Below, piece by piece: positions 34,037 through 42,728 of a stretch of 64,000 bases of DNA (position 1 is the first letter of the stretch; each line of letters opens with the position of its first letter). The notes beneath the pieces are model-generated. The model saw nothing but the letters and a program-made list of their open reading frames with translations, searched no databases and was not told where the DNA came from. The translations under genes and the position numbers were made by a program. The DNA lies in NCBI RefSeq assembly GCF_000143145.1, contig NC_014313.1:2480001-2544000 (forward strand). The letters run 5' to 3'. Origin of the DNA: Hyphomicrobium denitrificans ATCC 51888 (lineage in GTDB: Bacteria > Pseudomonadota > Alphaproteobacteria > Rhizobiales > Hyphomicrobiaceae).

Positions 34037-34261
34037 ATGAAGAAAGACGCCGATCTCCACCCCGATTATCACCAGATCAAAGTCGTGATGACCGATGGGT
34101 CGGAATTCACCACCTATTCGACCTACGGCAAAGAGGGCGACACGCTGACGCTCGACATCGATCCGAACACGCATCCCGCCTGGACAGGCGGCGATCAGAA
34201 GCTGATGGACCGCGGTGGCCGTCTGTCGCGCTTCAAGAAGAAGTTCGAAGGCATGTTCTGA
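34037..34261 (+). CDS. rpmE: 50S ribosomal protein L31 (zinc-site-free type)
   Basis: Large-subunit protein bL31 makes a bridge between ribosomal subunits. The 74-residue sequence [20 protein letters not shown] continues with [20 protein letters not shown] and ends in a basic tail [13 protein letters not shown]. The usual zinc-binding cysteines are absent, as in alphaproteobacteria. It is a single gene followed by a strong terminator. Confidence 0.96.
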   Translation: MKKDADLHPDYHQIKVVMTDGSEFTTYSTYGKEGDTLTLDIDPNTHPAWTGGDQKLMDRGGRLSRFKKKFEGMF

Positions 34262-34293
34262 TCGCGGCTTCGCGACTTATAGATTTCCGCAAT

Positions 34294-34327
34294 AAAAAGG
34301 CCCGGTTCGATGACCGGGCCTTTTTTT
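34294..34327 (+). terminator. Bidirectional terminator between rpmE and rcdA
   Basis: AAAAAGGCCCGGT and ACCGGGCCTTTTTTT form a 13-bp stem over a 6-base loop, with T runs on both strands, between convergent genes. Confidence 0.9.
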
Positions 34328-34347
34328 GATTTCGATATTGGCGGTGC

Positions 34348-34896
34348 TCAGCTGAGCTTGCTCGCGAAAGCGCGCTCGAGCAGTCCGACCTGCTGCGCGA
34401 CGGGGTTTGCTGCGCCGGTCAGTGCTTCGCTATCGTCCGGCTTCGACATCGCGCGGTCGAGCTGAGAGATGCGGTCGTGCAGCGCGAAGCTTTCCTCGAT
34501 CAGGCCTCTGAGGCCGTTCGGGAGATCCGGAAAACCTTTGACGTGCGAGGGGCGACCGAACGCCTGCAGCTTTACGCGGCGGCGTTTCTTCTGCGCCTCT
34601 TCGTCGGTGATCTCACCCTCGCGCAAAGCGCGGCGGATCAGGAGCCACGACGCGAGATCCAGGAGACGGGTCGTCAGGCGCATGCTCTCGGTTGCATAGA
34701 GCACACCCGCCGAACCGTTCAGATTCTTTGCTTCCTTGCGGCCCGGGCCATCGAGATAGCTCGCGGTGCGCTCGACCAGCGCCATGCCTTCGCGGAAGAT
34801 GTGGTCAAACTGCTCGGAGGACTGAAAGCGTTCTCCGAACGAGACCGTTATGGCGCCGCTTTGCTGCGCGCCGTCGACGCTGAATACGTTACTCAT
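34348..34896 (-). CDS. rcdA: RcdA/DUF1465 family protein
   Basis: RcdA is an adaptor that helps ClpXP degrade CtrA and other substrates in Caulobacter. The 182-residue protein from ATG 34896 (GAGGGTC upstream) has the family segments SSEQFDHIFREGMALVERTA, YATESMRLTTRLLDLASWLL and, at the C-terminus, ANPVAQQVGLLERAFASKLS. The mainly helical protein is typical of DUF1465. It implies a CtrA-controlled cell cycle. A start three codons earlier (34905) is possible. Confidence 0.88.
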   Translation of the reverse strand: MSNVFSVDGAQQSGAITVSFGERFQSSEQFDHIFREGMALVERTASYLDGPGRKEAKNLNGSAGVLYATESMRLTTRLLDLASWLLIRRALREGEITDEEAQKKRRRVKLQAFGRPSHVKGFPDLPNGLRGLIEESFALHDRISQLDRAMSKPDDSEALTGAANPVAQQVGLLERAFASKLS

Positions 34897-34905
34897 GACC
34901 CTCAA

Positions 34906-35270
34906 CGATACAAACGCTTACCCGTCCGCTGTTGCTATCACGAACTGACAGTAGGGCACCATAGTTAATAAGAACGCCCAAAACGGGGCACTTTTTTCGA
35001 TGCTGTGGACAATGCAAAAAAAGAGCCGCCCACTTTTATGGACAGCTCGAAAGTCAACAGGAGGCGTCAAACAAGCGGCAGAGGGGCCGCTTCAATCCAG
35101 ATGGCCCGGATCGGTGGTGACTTTGCCGCGATATGCTTAAGTTCGGGTTAAGCGGACGTTGCTCGCGCGCGACGCGAAATTCAGGATTGCCGCGCGCATG
35201 AGCTTTCTCGATCACGCGCTTTTTCTTAAGCGCGATATTCGGCATTCGACGAACCAAATTAACGCGCGCT
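34906..35270. other. Intergenic region between DUF1192 and rcdA genes
   Basis: This 365-base stretch contains no gene I can support. A minus-strand frame of 83 codons overlaps the end of the DUF1192 gene but its arginine-rich translation looks non-coding. The part near 34960-35040 is AT-rich and could hold the rcdA promoter. Confidence 0.3.
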
Positions 35271-35462
35271 TCATGATTTAAAAAGCGCCTGCGCTGCGGC
35301 TTCATGCTTTCGCTTCTTGTCGAGTTCGATACGCACGCGTTCGATTTCGGAATTGAGATCCGTGATCCGCTTTTCGAGTTCTGCGACGGACAACGTCGAC
35401 AGGTTTTCTCCGATCACGACACCGCTCGGCTTCTTTGCCGGCATCAGGTCATCAAGGTCCAC
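35271..35462 (-). CDS. DUF1192 family small coiled-coil protein
   Basis: The start is GTG at 35462, fixed by a strong GGAGGT site 8 bases upstream, giving 63 residues: MDLDDLMPAKKPSGVVIGEN, then LSTLSVAELEKRITDLNSEI in a coiled coil, then RVRIELDKKRKHEAAAQALF. A longer frame upstream is not supported. DUF1192 proteins are widespread in alphaproteobacteria, of unknown function, and usually lie by a quinone oxidoreductase gene, as here (divergent). Confidence 0.85.
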   Translation of the reverse strand: MDLDDLMPAKKPSGVVIGENLSTLSVAELEKRITDLNSEIERVRIELDKKRKHEAAAQALFKS

Positions 35463-35617
35463 TGGCGCACCTCCATGCTGAGCTTCATCCCAACGTAACA
35501 GTAGCCAAGCGGGCCCGCGCGGTCGAGGCGCTGAGCCTTCGTGACGCGTTGGCGCGGCTTGCGAGGCAGGATCGGAGCGTGCATTGCTCGCGCACTCCCA
35601 CAATGAAAGATCAGCAG

Positions 35618-36613
35618 ATGAGCGCCCAGACCTCCATGAAAGCCGTTGTCATCAAAGGAAAAGGCGGGCCCGAAGTTCTGCAGGTGCGCGACCTTCCCGT
35701 GCCGACGCCGGGCGCGGGTGACGTGCTGATCAAAGTTGCAGCGGCAGGCGTCAACCGGCCGGACGTGCTGCAGCGTCAAGGAAATTACCCGGCGCCGAAA
35801 GGCCATTCCGAGCTTCCGGGACTCGAGGTCGCGGGCCTCGTCGCGGCACTCGGAGAGGGCGTCAATGGACTTGCCGTCGGCGATGCGGTGCTCGCACTGA
35901 CGCCCGGCGGCGGGTATGCGGAATATGCCATTGCGCCGGCGCTCTGCTGCATTCGCAAGCCCGAAGCCCTTTCGTTCATCGACGCGGCCGCGATCCCGGA
36001 AACGTTCTTCACGGTCTGGCACAATGTGTTCGAGCGCGGCGCGCTGAAAGCGGGCGAGACGTTTCTCGTGCACGGCGGCACGAGCGGTATCGGCGTCACG
36101 GCGATCCAGCTTGCGAAGGCGTTCGGTGCGCGCGTCATCACCACGGTCGGCTCCGACGAGAAGTGCGAGGCCGCGCGCGCGCTCGGCGCGGACATCGCGA
36201 TCAATTATCGGACCCAGGATTTTTCCGAAGTCGTCAAAACCGAAACGGGCAAACGCGGCGTCGATGTCATTCTCGACATGGTCGGCGGCGACTACATCGA
36301 CAAGAACATCCGCGCGCTGGCGGATGACGGACGTCTGGTCAATATCGCGTATCAGAAAGGTTCGACGGCGACGATCGACTTCATCCGCGTGATGCTGAAG
36401 CGGTTGACGATCACCGGATCGACGCTGCGCATCCGTTCGAACGACGTGAAGGGCGGCATCGCGCGCGCTTTGGAGGAAAAGGTTATTCCGCTGGTGGCGT
36501 CGGGGAAAATCAAGATCCCGGTCGACAGCACATTTCCGTTGGCGGACGCGGCGAAAGCTCACGCGCGCATGGAGTCGAGCGAACACATCGGCAAGATCGT
36601 GCTGACCATCTAA
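35618..36613 (+). CDS. NAD(P)H:quinone oxidoreductase, PIG3 type (zinc-free MDR)
   Basis: A 331-residue zinc-free medium-chain dehydrogenase. The sequence MKAVVIKGKGGPEVLQVRDL, GVNRPDVLQRQGNYPAPKG and the NADPH-binding stretch ETFLVHGGTSGIGVTAIQLA match the PIG3 group. Two further ATGs (35603 and 35636) are possible starts; none has a strong ribosome site. It is thought to reduce quinones with NADPH. It is divergent from the DUF1192 gene. Confidence 0.9.
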   Translation: MSAQTSMKAVVIKGKGGPEVLQVRDLPVPTPGAGDVLIKVAAAGVNRPDVLQRQGNYPAPKGHSELPGLEVAGLVAALGEGVNGLAVGDAVLALTPGGGYAEYAIAPALCCIRKPEALSFIDAAAIPETFFTVWHNVFERGALKAGETFLVHGGTSGIGVTAIQLAKAFGARVITTVGSDEKCEAARALGADIAINYRTQDFSEVVKTETGKRGVDVILDMVGGDYIDKNIRALADDGRLVNIAYQKGSTATIDFIRVMLKRLTITGSTLRIRSNDVKGGIARALEEKVIPLVASGKIKIPVDSTFPLADAAKAHARMESSEHIGKIVLTI

Positions 36614-36620
36614 TTGCCGT

Positions 36621-36851
36621 GGATGGCCGCCTGCGCGGCCATGACGATGGTATTGAAAGGCTGCGCTTTGCCAGCCTTCGAAATTTTCTGGCATGCAGCG
36701 TGACAGAAAATCGGCGGACGACCACCTTCTCCCGTCATGGCCGCGAAGGCAGCCATCTACGTTCGGTGTGCCGCGCACTATTGCGCGGCCACGACCGGTC
36801 GCGCGAATTGCCTGAGGGCGCGTTTGCCGTGGATGCTGCTCGGCCATGACG
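36621..36851. repeat. Three copies of an intergenic palindromic repeat
   Basis: A 29-base palindromic element occurs three times: about 36619-36647 (CGTGGATGGCCGC, CTGC, GCGGCCATGACG), 36733-36761 in inverted orientation (26 of 29 bases match) and 36828-36851 with a deletion. The core ATGGCCGC / GCGGCCAT forms a hairpin with a 4-base loop. Such GC-rich palindromes are frequent between genes in related genomes. They lie in the 282-base gap between the quinone oxidoreductase and the HAD gene. Confidence 0.65.
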
Positions 36852-36895
36852 GAAGAAGGCGGAACAGCTTGCCGGATGCGTGTCGCGCGATGCGA

Positions 36896-37750
36896 TTACC
36901 AGTTGAAGCCGTTCATGACAGCGATGGGCTGAGCTGACGAGTTCGCGAACAGGCGTGCGGCGGCGGCACCGACATTCTCGTTCGCGTTCACGTCGACGCC
37001 GCTCGCGATAAAAACCGAACGAATGCCGAAATTGCTTGCGCCCGCGATGTCCGTTGAAACGCCGTCGCCGATCGCGAGCACGCGGTCTTTCGCTATCGAT
37101 TTGCCGCGCGTGTCACTGCCGATCTCGAGCGCTAGATCGTAGATCGGCTGAAACGGCTTGCCCGCGTAACTCACGATGCCGCCCAGCGCTTTGTAGGCGC
37201 GCGCGATCGCACCGGCGCAATAGATCAGGCGTCCGTCGCGCTCGACCTTCTGATCCGGATTGGCGCAGATCATCGGTATGTCGCGCGCCTTTAGTTTTGC
37301 GAGCATCTCTGCGTAATCGGCCGGCGTTTCTTTCTCGTCGTCATAAAGGCCGGTGCAGACGGCGACGACCGCGTCGGCGACGCCGGCTCCGGGGGTTGCC
37401 TGCAAGTTGGCGAATACCGGCAAATCACGTTCGGGGCCGATGTGGAGGATCGGCTCGCCCGCCCAATCTTCGATGAGGCTGCGCGAGACATCGCCGGAGC
37501 TGACGATACCGTCGTAGGCGGAGCGCGCGACTCCGATGCCGTCGAGCTGGCGGGCAACGCTTTCGCGCGGGCGCGGCGAGTTGGTGACGAGGAGAATCGT
37601 GCCGCCTTGCTGCCGGAATGCTTCGCATGCGGCGACGGAAGACGCATAGGGGCGCACGCCGTTGTGCATGACGCCCCAGATATCGACGAACCAAAGATCC
37701 GCCGTTGCAGCGAGCGGTGCGATCGATTGCAGAACCGGAATTGCAGTCAT
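36896..37750 (-). CDS. HAD-superfamily hydrolase, NagD-like (TIGR01459)
   Basis: A 284-residue HAD phosphatase. Motif I is WFVDIWGVMHNGV (nucleophile Asp), motif II ILLVTNSPRPRES, then the cap, GKPFQPIYDLALE (Lys) and motif III LAIGDGVSTDIAGASN. The type matches the alphaproteobacterial TIGR01459 family of unknown substrate. It is a single gene opposite the quinone oxidoreductase. Confidence 0.9.
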   Translation of the reverse strand: MTAIPVLQSIAPLAATADLWFVDIWGVMHNGVRPYASSVAACEAFRQQGGTILLVTNSPRPRESVARQLDGIGVARSAYDGIVSSGDVSRSLIEDWAGEPILHIGPERDLPVFANLQATPGAGVADAVVAVCTGLYDDEKETPADYAEMLAKLKARDIPMICANPDQKVERDGRLIYCAGAIARAYKALGGIVSYAGKPFQPIYDLALEIGSDTRGKSIAKDRVLAIGDGVSTDIAGASNFGIRSVFIASGVDVNANENVGAAAARLFANSSAQPIAVMNGFNW

Positions 37751-37883
37751 TGATGATCCAGGTGTCTCCGCGCGCCATGCGTCGGCACGCGGAGTGCCCT
37801 ATAGCGTCAGGAGATCAACCTGTCATCGGCGTGAGCGGGTTTGGCGGACGGCGCGGCGATGCGTCGTCCGCTTCAATTGCGTC

Positions 37884-39929
37884 TCAGGCGGCGGCCGACT
37901 GGTTTGACGGTCCGGTCAGCATCACCTGCCGCGGAACGCCGAACAGCGCGCCCTGTCCGAGATCGACGCCGATCTCCAGAAGACGCTTCTGCGTTTTCGC
38001 ATCCGCGATGCCGCTGGCGATGATCGACAGGCCCGCGAGCGTCGCACGCTGATAGATTTCGTCAGCTGCAACGAAGCGATCGGACGCGGTGAAGCCATCG
38101 AAAACGACGTGTGACGGCAGGCGGATGAAGCGGAAGCCCGCCACAGCCAGCGCTGCGAAGTCGGTACGCATATGTTCGATGCCGTCGAGCGCAAAGCGGA
38201 AACCATAGGCGTGCATGTCGCGAATGGCCTGCCAGACGGAAGGCGTGAACGCGTCGATCGCGCGCTGCGTCAGAAGAACGACGAGCTGCGTCGCAACCTT
38301 GGGGCGGGTGCCGTACACCTGCGCGATGGTTTCGAGGAAAGCGCGCTCCGACAGCGAGCCGCCCATGACTTCGACAAGCAGCGAACCATCCTTGTCGCGC
38401 GCTTCCATGCGAAGCGAGAGAGCTGCGGCGCGCTGAAGCCGCTCGCTGTCAAACTTGGCGGCGAGATCCGGACCGGCGTGCGCGAACTCTTCCTCGCGCG
38501 AGTCGAGACGTGTGCCATCGGGCGTGCGCAGCGCGACCGTCATCTCATAGTGATTCACGGCGTGCTCGGACAACGTCACGATCGGCGCAAGGAAGACATC
38601 GATCGCGGCGGTATCGATCGCCTGAGCAAGCTCGCGACTGTTCGGCGCCGGTGCAGCAGGCGGAGCGCTGTTCATGCCGAAGTCGACCAGCGGCCGTTCA
38701 GGAAGCGGCAATTCATGGTGCGGCTCGTGCTGCGATGCCTCAAGCTCGGGCTCGGCCTTTTTCGGACTATGGTCGGCGCCCGCGATACGTTCGGCCGTTG
38801 CGGGAATGACGAGCTCGCCGAGGTCCGGCAGCGACGCCGGCTTGGGCGACGACGACGACGGCGCAGGCTCCGGAATAACGGATTTCGGGATGAAGTCGCC
38901 GAGGCCGCCCGGGCGCTCGCGCATCGTGGTGGCAGCGGCCTTCAGCGCACCGATCGAATGCTCGATGGCGTCGGTCGTTGGTGTCGAACGCATCTCAGGA
39001 CGCATTGGTTTTGCGGGCGCGCGCGCGGCTTCGACGAAGTTCACCTCATCGGCTAGCTCGCGAATCTTGCGCTGCACGAGTTCCAGATCACCTTCGACGG
39101 TCGTCGCGCTGCGAGCAGCGGCCGGCGAACCCGGTGCCGAGGCTTCGGTGCGCGGGCGGAACGACCACTGGTCGCGGATCAACTCGGCGCCGCCCGTGGA
39201 CGAACGCTCGTCGCGCGCGGCTTCGATTCCCGATGCCGGGAAACGCATTGCAGTCAGATCGTTCGATGTGTCGTTCAGCGATGTTTCGGCAGCCTCCTGT
39301 TCTGGCGTCGGCATAGCGCCGCGCAGCGGCGGCACGGACAAACGGCCATGAACGGGCGCCGAGACGGGCGTAGACGCGACATCTGCATTTGCGGCGGGGC
39401 GATGCGGGGCCGCACCCAACGGCGCGGAGCGTGCGACAGCGGCCGCAGCTTTCGCCGCATCGGAAGCGGTCGTGGCCGACGGGAATTCCGGCTGGCGCGA
39501 TTCGCTGCCTGCGCCGGTCGCGGGCGAAAGTTTCATCCCGCGAAGCGCAGCCGGGCGTTGCGGTTTAGCGCTTTGAAAGCGTGTGCGCGCCAACTCGGCT
39601 TTCAATTCTGCGATCTGCGTCGATTTCTGCACCTGCTTGTGGATCAGCATGAACAGCATCCAGGCGCCGACCCCCGCGCCGATCGAGGCGCCCAGCGGCA
39701 AACCGAACTGCGCGTAAAGCATCGTCGCGATCGCAGCGGCGACGACCACAATGCTCAGAAGCACGAAGCCGTCTCGCAGCCCTGACTCTTTTTTCGGTTC
39801 GGCGGCCGCATCGGGTTTCGACGCGACGTCCGGGCCGGGCGTATGGGGCGCGCTTTGCGCACCCGCCGCGCCCGCCGCCCCTGATGTTGCAGGTGCTGCC
39901 GAAGGCTTCGTTTCGTCTTGTCTTCTCAT
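37884..39929 (-). CDS. Membrane protein with degenerate EAL domain
   Basis: A 681-residue protein from ATG 39929 (an ATG at 39947 is possible). After a disordered Ala/Pro/Lys tail (residues 1-52) come two membrane helices (about 54-95, FVLLSIVVVAAAIATMLY and GASIGAGVGAWMLFMLIH), a long disordered low-complexity region (about 100-430) and an EAL-like domain (about 434-675). The domain has the fold landmarks FLAPIVTL, VWQAIRDMHAYGFRFALDGI, FRFIRLPSHVV and DLGQGALFGVP, but lacks the catalytic E-A-L, the D-D-F-G-T-G loop and the late glutamate, so it is probably inactive toward c-di-GMP. It may bind c-di-GMP or serve a scaffold. Confidence 0.82.
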   Translation of the reverse strand: MRRQDETKPSAAPATSGAAGAAGAQSAPHTPGPDVASKPDAAAEPKKESGLRDGFVLLSIVVVAAAIATMLYAQFGLPLGASIGAGVGAWMLFMLIHKQVQKSTQIAELKAELARTRFQSAKPQRPAALRGMKLSPATGAGSESRQPEFPSATTASDAAKAAAAVARSAPLGAAPHRPAANADVASTPVSAPVHGRLSVPPLRGAMPTPEQEAAETSLNDTSNDLTAMRFPASGIEAARDERSSTGGAELIRDQWSFRPRTEASAPGSPAAARSATTVEGDLELVQRKIRELADEVNFVEAARAPAKPMRPEMRSTPTTDAIEHSIGALKAAATTMRERPGGLGDFIPKSVIPEPAPSSSSPKPASLPDLGELVIPATAERIAGADHSPKKAEPELEASQHEPHHELPLPERPLVDFGMNSAPPAAPAPNSRELAQAIDTAAIDVFLAPIVTLSEHAVNHYEMTVALRTPDGTRLDSREEEFAHAGPDLAAKFDSERLQRAAALSLRMEARDKDGSLLVEVMGGSLSERAFLETIAQVYGTRPKVATQLVVLLTQRAIDAFTPSVWQAIRDMHAYGFRFALDGIEHMRTDFAALAVAGFRFIRLPSHVVFDGFTASDRFVAADEIYQRATLAGLSIIASGIADAKTQKRLLEIGVDLGQGALFGVPRQVMLTGPSNQSAAA

Positions 39930-40272
39930 GGTCTTCAGGCCGCCCATCGATTCGTGTCTCTGACAAGCTTCGCAGGCTCGCGAAGCGAGATGCAATGCAG
40001 AGCGCGGGACCTATCACCAAGTTTCCGTAGCCTAAGCCTCTATCGGCTCGATTCCCAGCGCATGCGGCGCGCGTCAGTCACACATCAGGATCGGCGTGCA
40101 CGTTGCGAGTCTCGGTGCAAAGCCGCAAATCCGCCCTTGACCTGTCGCCGGCACACCCGAATCGGGGTGCTGTTTAGGTCTCGTTAGGCGAATCGCCGTG
40201 GTATCGTACGACCGACAGCGCCTCTCGCGTGTGCCGGTATTGCGTTATCTGTTGAGCAGGGGATCAAGCGCC
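39930..40272. other. Divergent intergenic region
   Basis: A 343-base stretch between the EAL protein gene and the SDR gene. It contains a TTGACC near 40137 and a small hairpin CACCCGAATCGGGGTG near 40153, but nothing else supportable. An in-frame GTG 25 codons upstream of the SDR start has no ribosome site. Confidence 0.3.
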
Positions 40273-41019
40273 ATGTACATGGATCGTGTCAGTACGAGTG
40301 CCGATGGGTATGTAACGAGTGAGTTCGCGCAGGCGCGCATCCTTATAACTGGTCTTACCGCAACGTCGGGCATCGACATTGCGCGTTCGTTCGCCGACTT
40401 GCAGGCGCGTCTGATCGTGCACACGGCCGAGCTTTCCCCTGAGCTGATCGAACTTGCGGCTGTTCTGACGCAGACGGCTGGCGATATTCGCCTGCATACG
40501 CAGAATATCTCGAGCGCCGACAGCGCCGCTGCTTTTGCTCAGACATCAGCGCAGGCCTATGGCGGGCTCGACGCCGCCGTCAACATGGCATCCATTTCCT
40601 CGGATGAACTCGCGGCGGTGAAGCGCGACAGCGATCTGGAAATGCTGATCACCGAGAAGCTTTCGCCGCTCGCGCAGCTGACACGCATCGTCGCCAATCG
40701 CATGAACCTGGTTCTGAGCGAAGGCCTCATCCTTAACGTCCTGAAAATGCCGCGGCCGACGAGCGCCCGCGATACGGCCGTTGCCGGCTACGCGCGCACG
40801 GCGCTGGCGGCGATGACGGCGAACGAAGCGCAGGGCTGGGCTGGCCAGGGCATCCGCATCAACGCGGTTGGGCCGTGCGTGGTCGGCGACAGCGGCTTCA
40901 ATGACGGCGCAGTCCTCACGAACGAGCCCGATGTCGCGACGCTTGCGCTCTATCTCGCATCACATCGGGGGCGTCGCCTCTCGGGGCATGTCTTCGATGC
41001 CGACGGCATGGCGTGCTGA
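40273..41019 (+). CDS. SDR-family protein lacking the catalytic Tyr-Lys motif
   Basis: A 248-residue short-chain dehydrogenase-like protein from ATG 40273 (GGGG upstream). The cofactor region is altered (ILITGLTATSGIDIARSFAD instead of TGxxxGIG), then LNVLKMPRP and a helix with AVAGYARTALAAMTANEAQG, where a tyrosine is present but the lysine four residues later is missing. The end IRINAVGPCVVGDSG and HRGRRLSGHVFDADGMAC follows classical SDR layout. It may be a non-catalytic or atypical member. It lies 65 bases before the LysR gene of the formate dehydrogenase locus. Confidence 0.82.
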   Translation: MYMDRVSTSADGYVTSEFAQARILITGLTATSGIDIARSFADLQARLIVHTAELSPELIELAAVLTQTAGDIRLHTQNISSADSAAAFAQTSAQAYGGLDAAVNMASISSDELAAVKRDSDLEMLITEKLSPLAQLTRIVANRMNLVLSEGLILNVLKMPRPTSARDTAVAGYARTALAAMTANEAQGWAGQGIRINAVGPCVVGDSGFNDGAVLTNEPDVATLALYLASHRGRRLSGHVFDADGMAC

Positions 41020-41084
41020 AACCGCGCCATTGCTTTCCGCTAGGGAAACATTGAAGATTACAGCTCTCGCCGCAGAGAGCGTTT

Positions 41085-42020
41085 ATGGATATCCGTCAGC
41101 TTCAGTATCTCGTCGCGCTGGCGCGTGAAAAGCATTTCACGCGTGCCGCGAATGCCTGTCACGTCACGCAGCCAACGCTCTCGGGCCGCATCCGGCAGCT
41201 CGAGCTTGAGCTCGGCGTTCCGATCGTCGAGCGCGGTCAGCGGTATCAGGGGCTGACGCAGGAAGGCGCCCGCGTTCTGAAGTGGGCGCAGCTCATCCTG
41301 AACAACTGGGCGTCGATGCATCAGGAGCTGGCGCATCTCGCGACTAGCGATTTCGGGTTGACCGGAAGGCTGGCGTTAGGCGCCATTCCCTCGGCGCTGC
41401 CGATGATCCCCTACCTGACCCAGGCGGTCAGAAAGTTGCACCCGCATATCGACTTCACCGTGATGTCGATGAGTTCCGAGGAAATCCTACGGGGCCTCGA
41501 CGACTATTCGCTCGATGCGGGCATTACTTATCTCGATAATGAGCCTATCAACGGACTGATGGCGACCCCGCTTTACACTGAGCGCTACAGCCTTTTCGTT
41601 CCGGCGGGGCATGCTCTCGCGAAGGAGCAATCGGTTACCTGGCGCCAAGCGGCGGAGCTGCCGCTCGGCCTTCCGACGTCGAACATGCAGAACCGGCGGA
41701 TCATCGACCGGGCTTTCAAGATTGCGGAGAGTCGTCCGAACCCGGCATTAGAGACGAATTCGGTCGTTAATCTCTATTCGAGCGTCAAATTGATGGGTCT
41801 CGCGAGCATCATGCCGGAATACATCGTCGGCATTTTCGGAGAAGACCCGGACGTGCAGGCCATTTCGCTGACCTCGCCCAATGTCGCGCAAAGCGTCGGC
41901 ATGATCACCGCCGACCGCGATCCTGTTGCTCCGCTTATTCGCGCTTTCCGGGAAGCGGCCGCGTCCTTTTCGACGCATGGGATTTCTGCGGTGCAGATGG
42001 CAAACCAGAAAAATACTTAA
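41085..42020 (+). CDS. LysR-family regulator of the formate dehydrogenase operon
   Basis: A 311-residue LysR-type regulator. The N-terminal winged helix-turn-helix is MDIRQLQYLVALAREKHFTR, AANACHVTQPTLSGRIRQLE; the rest is a periplasmic-binding-protein-like effector domain (LALGAIPSALPMIPYLTQAV, DYSLDAGITYLDNEPINGL). It lies directly upstream of fdsG in the same direction, where fds operons of other bacteria carry the regulator FdsR; formate- or C1-dependent activation is a reasonable inference. Candidate binding sites are in the 177-base gap. Confidence 0.88.
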   Translation: MDIRQLQYLVALAREKHFTRAANACHVTQPTLSGRIRQLELELGVPIVERGQRYQGLTQEGARVLKWAQLILNNWASMHQELAHLATSDFGLTGRLALGAIPSALPMIPYLTQAVRKLHPHIDFTVMSMSSEEILRGLDDYSLDAGITYLDNEPINGLMATPLYTERYSLFVPAGHALAKEQSVTWRQAAELPLGLPTSNMQNRRIIDRAFKIAESRPNPALETNSVVNLYSSVKLMGLASIMPEYIVGIFGEDPDVQAISLTSPNVAQSVGMITADRDPVAPLIRAFREAAASFSTHGISAVQMANQKNT

Positions 42021-42075
42021 ACTGTGGGCCTACCATTAGTTTTCGCATTGCAGCATTGATGGCGTCGATGACCGG

Positions 42076-42131
42076 ATCGGAGATACCGATTTGATTGGGG
42101 CCGCGAAATAAAACACTAGAAAAATCGCGGC
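42076..42131 (+). promoter_or_regulatory. Candidate LysR-regulator binding sites upstream of fdsG
   Basis: Two inverted repeats lie in the regulator-fdsG gap: ATCGG-AGATA-CCGAT (42076-42090), which fits the LysR T-N11-A pattern, and GCCGCGA-N18-TCGCGGC (42100-42131). They are 67 to 108 bases before the fdsG ATG, a normal place for activation. No direct proof of binding. Confidence 0.45.
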
Positions 42132-42197
42132 AAGTGCGCATCTAAATAACAAGTTCGGCCTAGAATTGCCGTCGGGCCGTGCGAGGAAGCGCGCCAC

Positions 42198-42728
42198 ATG
42201 GCGAAAAAAGTTGGACGTTCACCAAAGGGCGATACCAAGCCCGAAATCACCCCTACGACGCCCGTGCAGATCGCGGCGGCGGCTATTTGTGCGCGTCATG
42301 GCAATAAGCCTGACGAGCTTCTCGAGATCTTTCACGAGATGCAGCACGACCTGGGCTATGTCCCGGAAGAGACGCTGCCGATCATCGCCAAGGCGCTCAA
42401 TCGCTCACGCGCCGAAATCTATGGCGTTCTGACCTTTTACCATGAGTTCCATCGCCATCCGGTCGGCAAGCATGTCGTCAAGATCTGCCGCGCCGAGGCC
42501 TGTCAGTCGATGGGAACCGATGAGCTTTGCCAGCACGCCGAATCCAAGCTGAACGTGCCGCTCGGCGGCACCACGGCTGACGGCGCGGTGACGATCGAGC
42601 AGGTCTTCTGCCTCGGGAACTGCGCTCTCTCGCCGGCCGTTATGGTGGGAGAGAAGCTTTACGGCAGGGTCGATCCCAAACGGTTTGATGAAATCATCGC
42701 CGGCCTTGAGAAGGAGGCCGCGGAATGA
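42198..42728 (+). CDS. fdsG: NAD-dependent formate dehydrogenase, gamma subunit (NuoE-like)
   Basis: FdsG passes electrons to FdsB through a [2Fe-2S] cluster. The 176-residue protein starts MAKKVGRSPKGDTKPEITPT and has the 24-kDa NuoE layout: FHEMQHDLGYVPEETLPIIA, GVLTFYHEFHRHPVGKHVV, cluster cysteines in CRAEACQSMG and CLGNCALSPAVMV. GAGGAAG precedes the ATG. It overlaps fdsB by 4 bases, so the two are coupled. Confidence 0.95.
   Translation: MAKKVGRSPKGDTKPEITPTTPVQIAAAAICARHGNKPDELLEIFHEMQHDLGYVPEETLPIIAKALNRSRAEIYGVLTFYHEFHRHPVGKHVVKICRAEACQSMGTDELCQHAESKLNVPLGGTTADGAVTIEQVFCLGNCALSPAVMVGEKLYGRVDPKRFDEIIAGLEKEAAE

Noticed and set aside
35054..35305. 83-codon minus-strand frame before DUF1192
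   Set aside because: Overlaps the end of the DUF1192 gene, has no ribosome site and a basic, non-protein-like composition.
36614..36895. Palindromic repeats considered as a CRISPR array
   Set aside because: Only three diverged copies with irregular spacing and orientation, and no cas genes.
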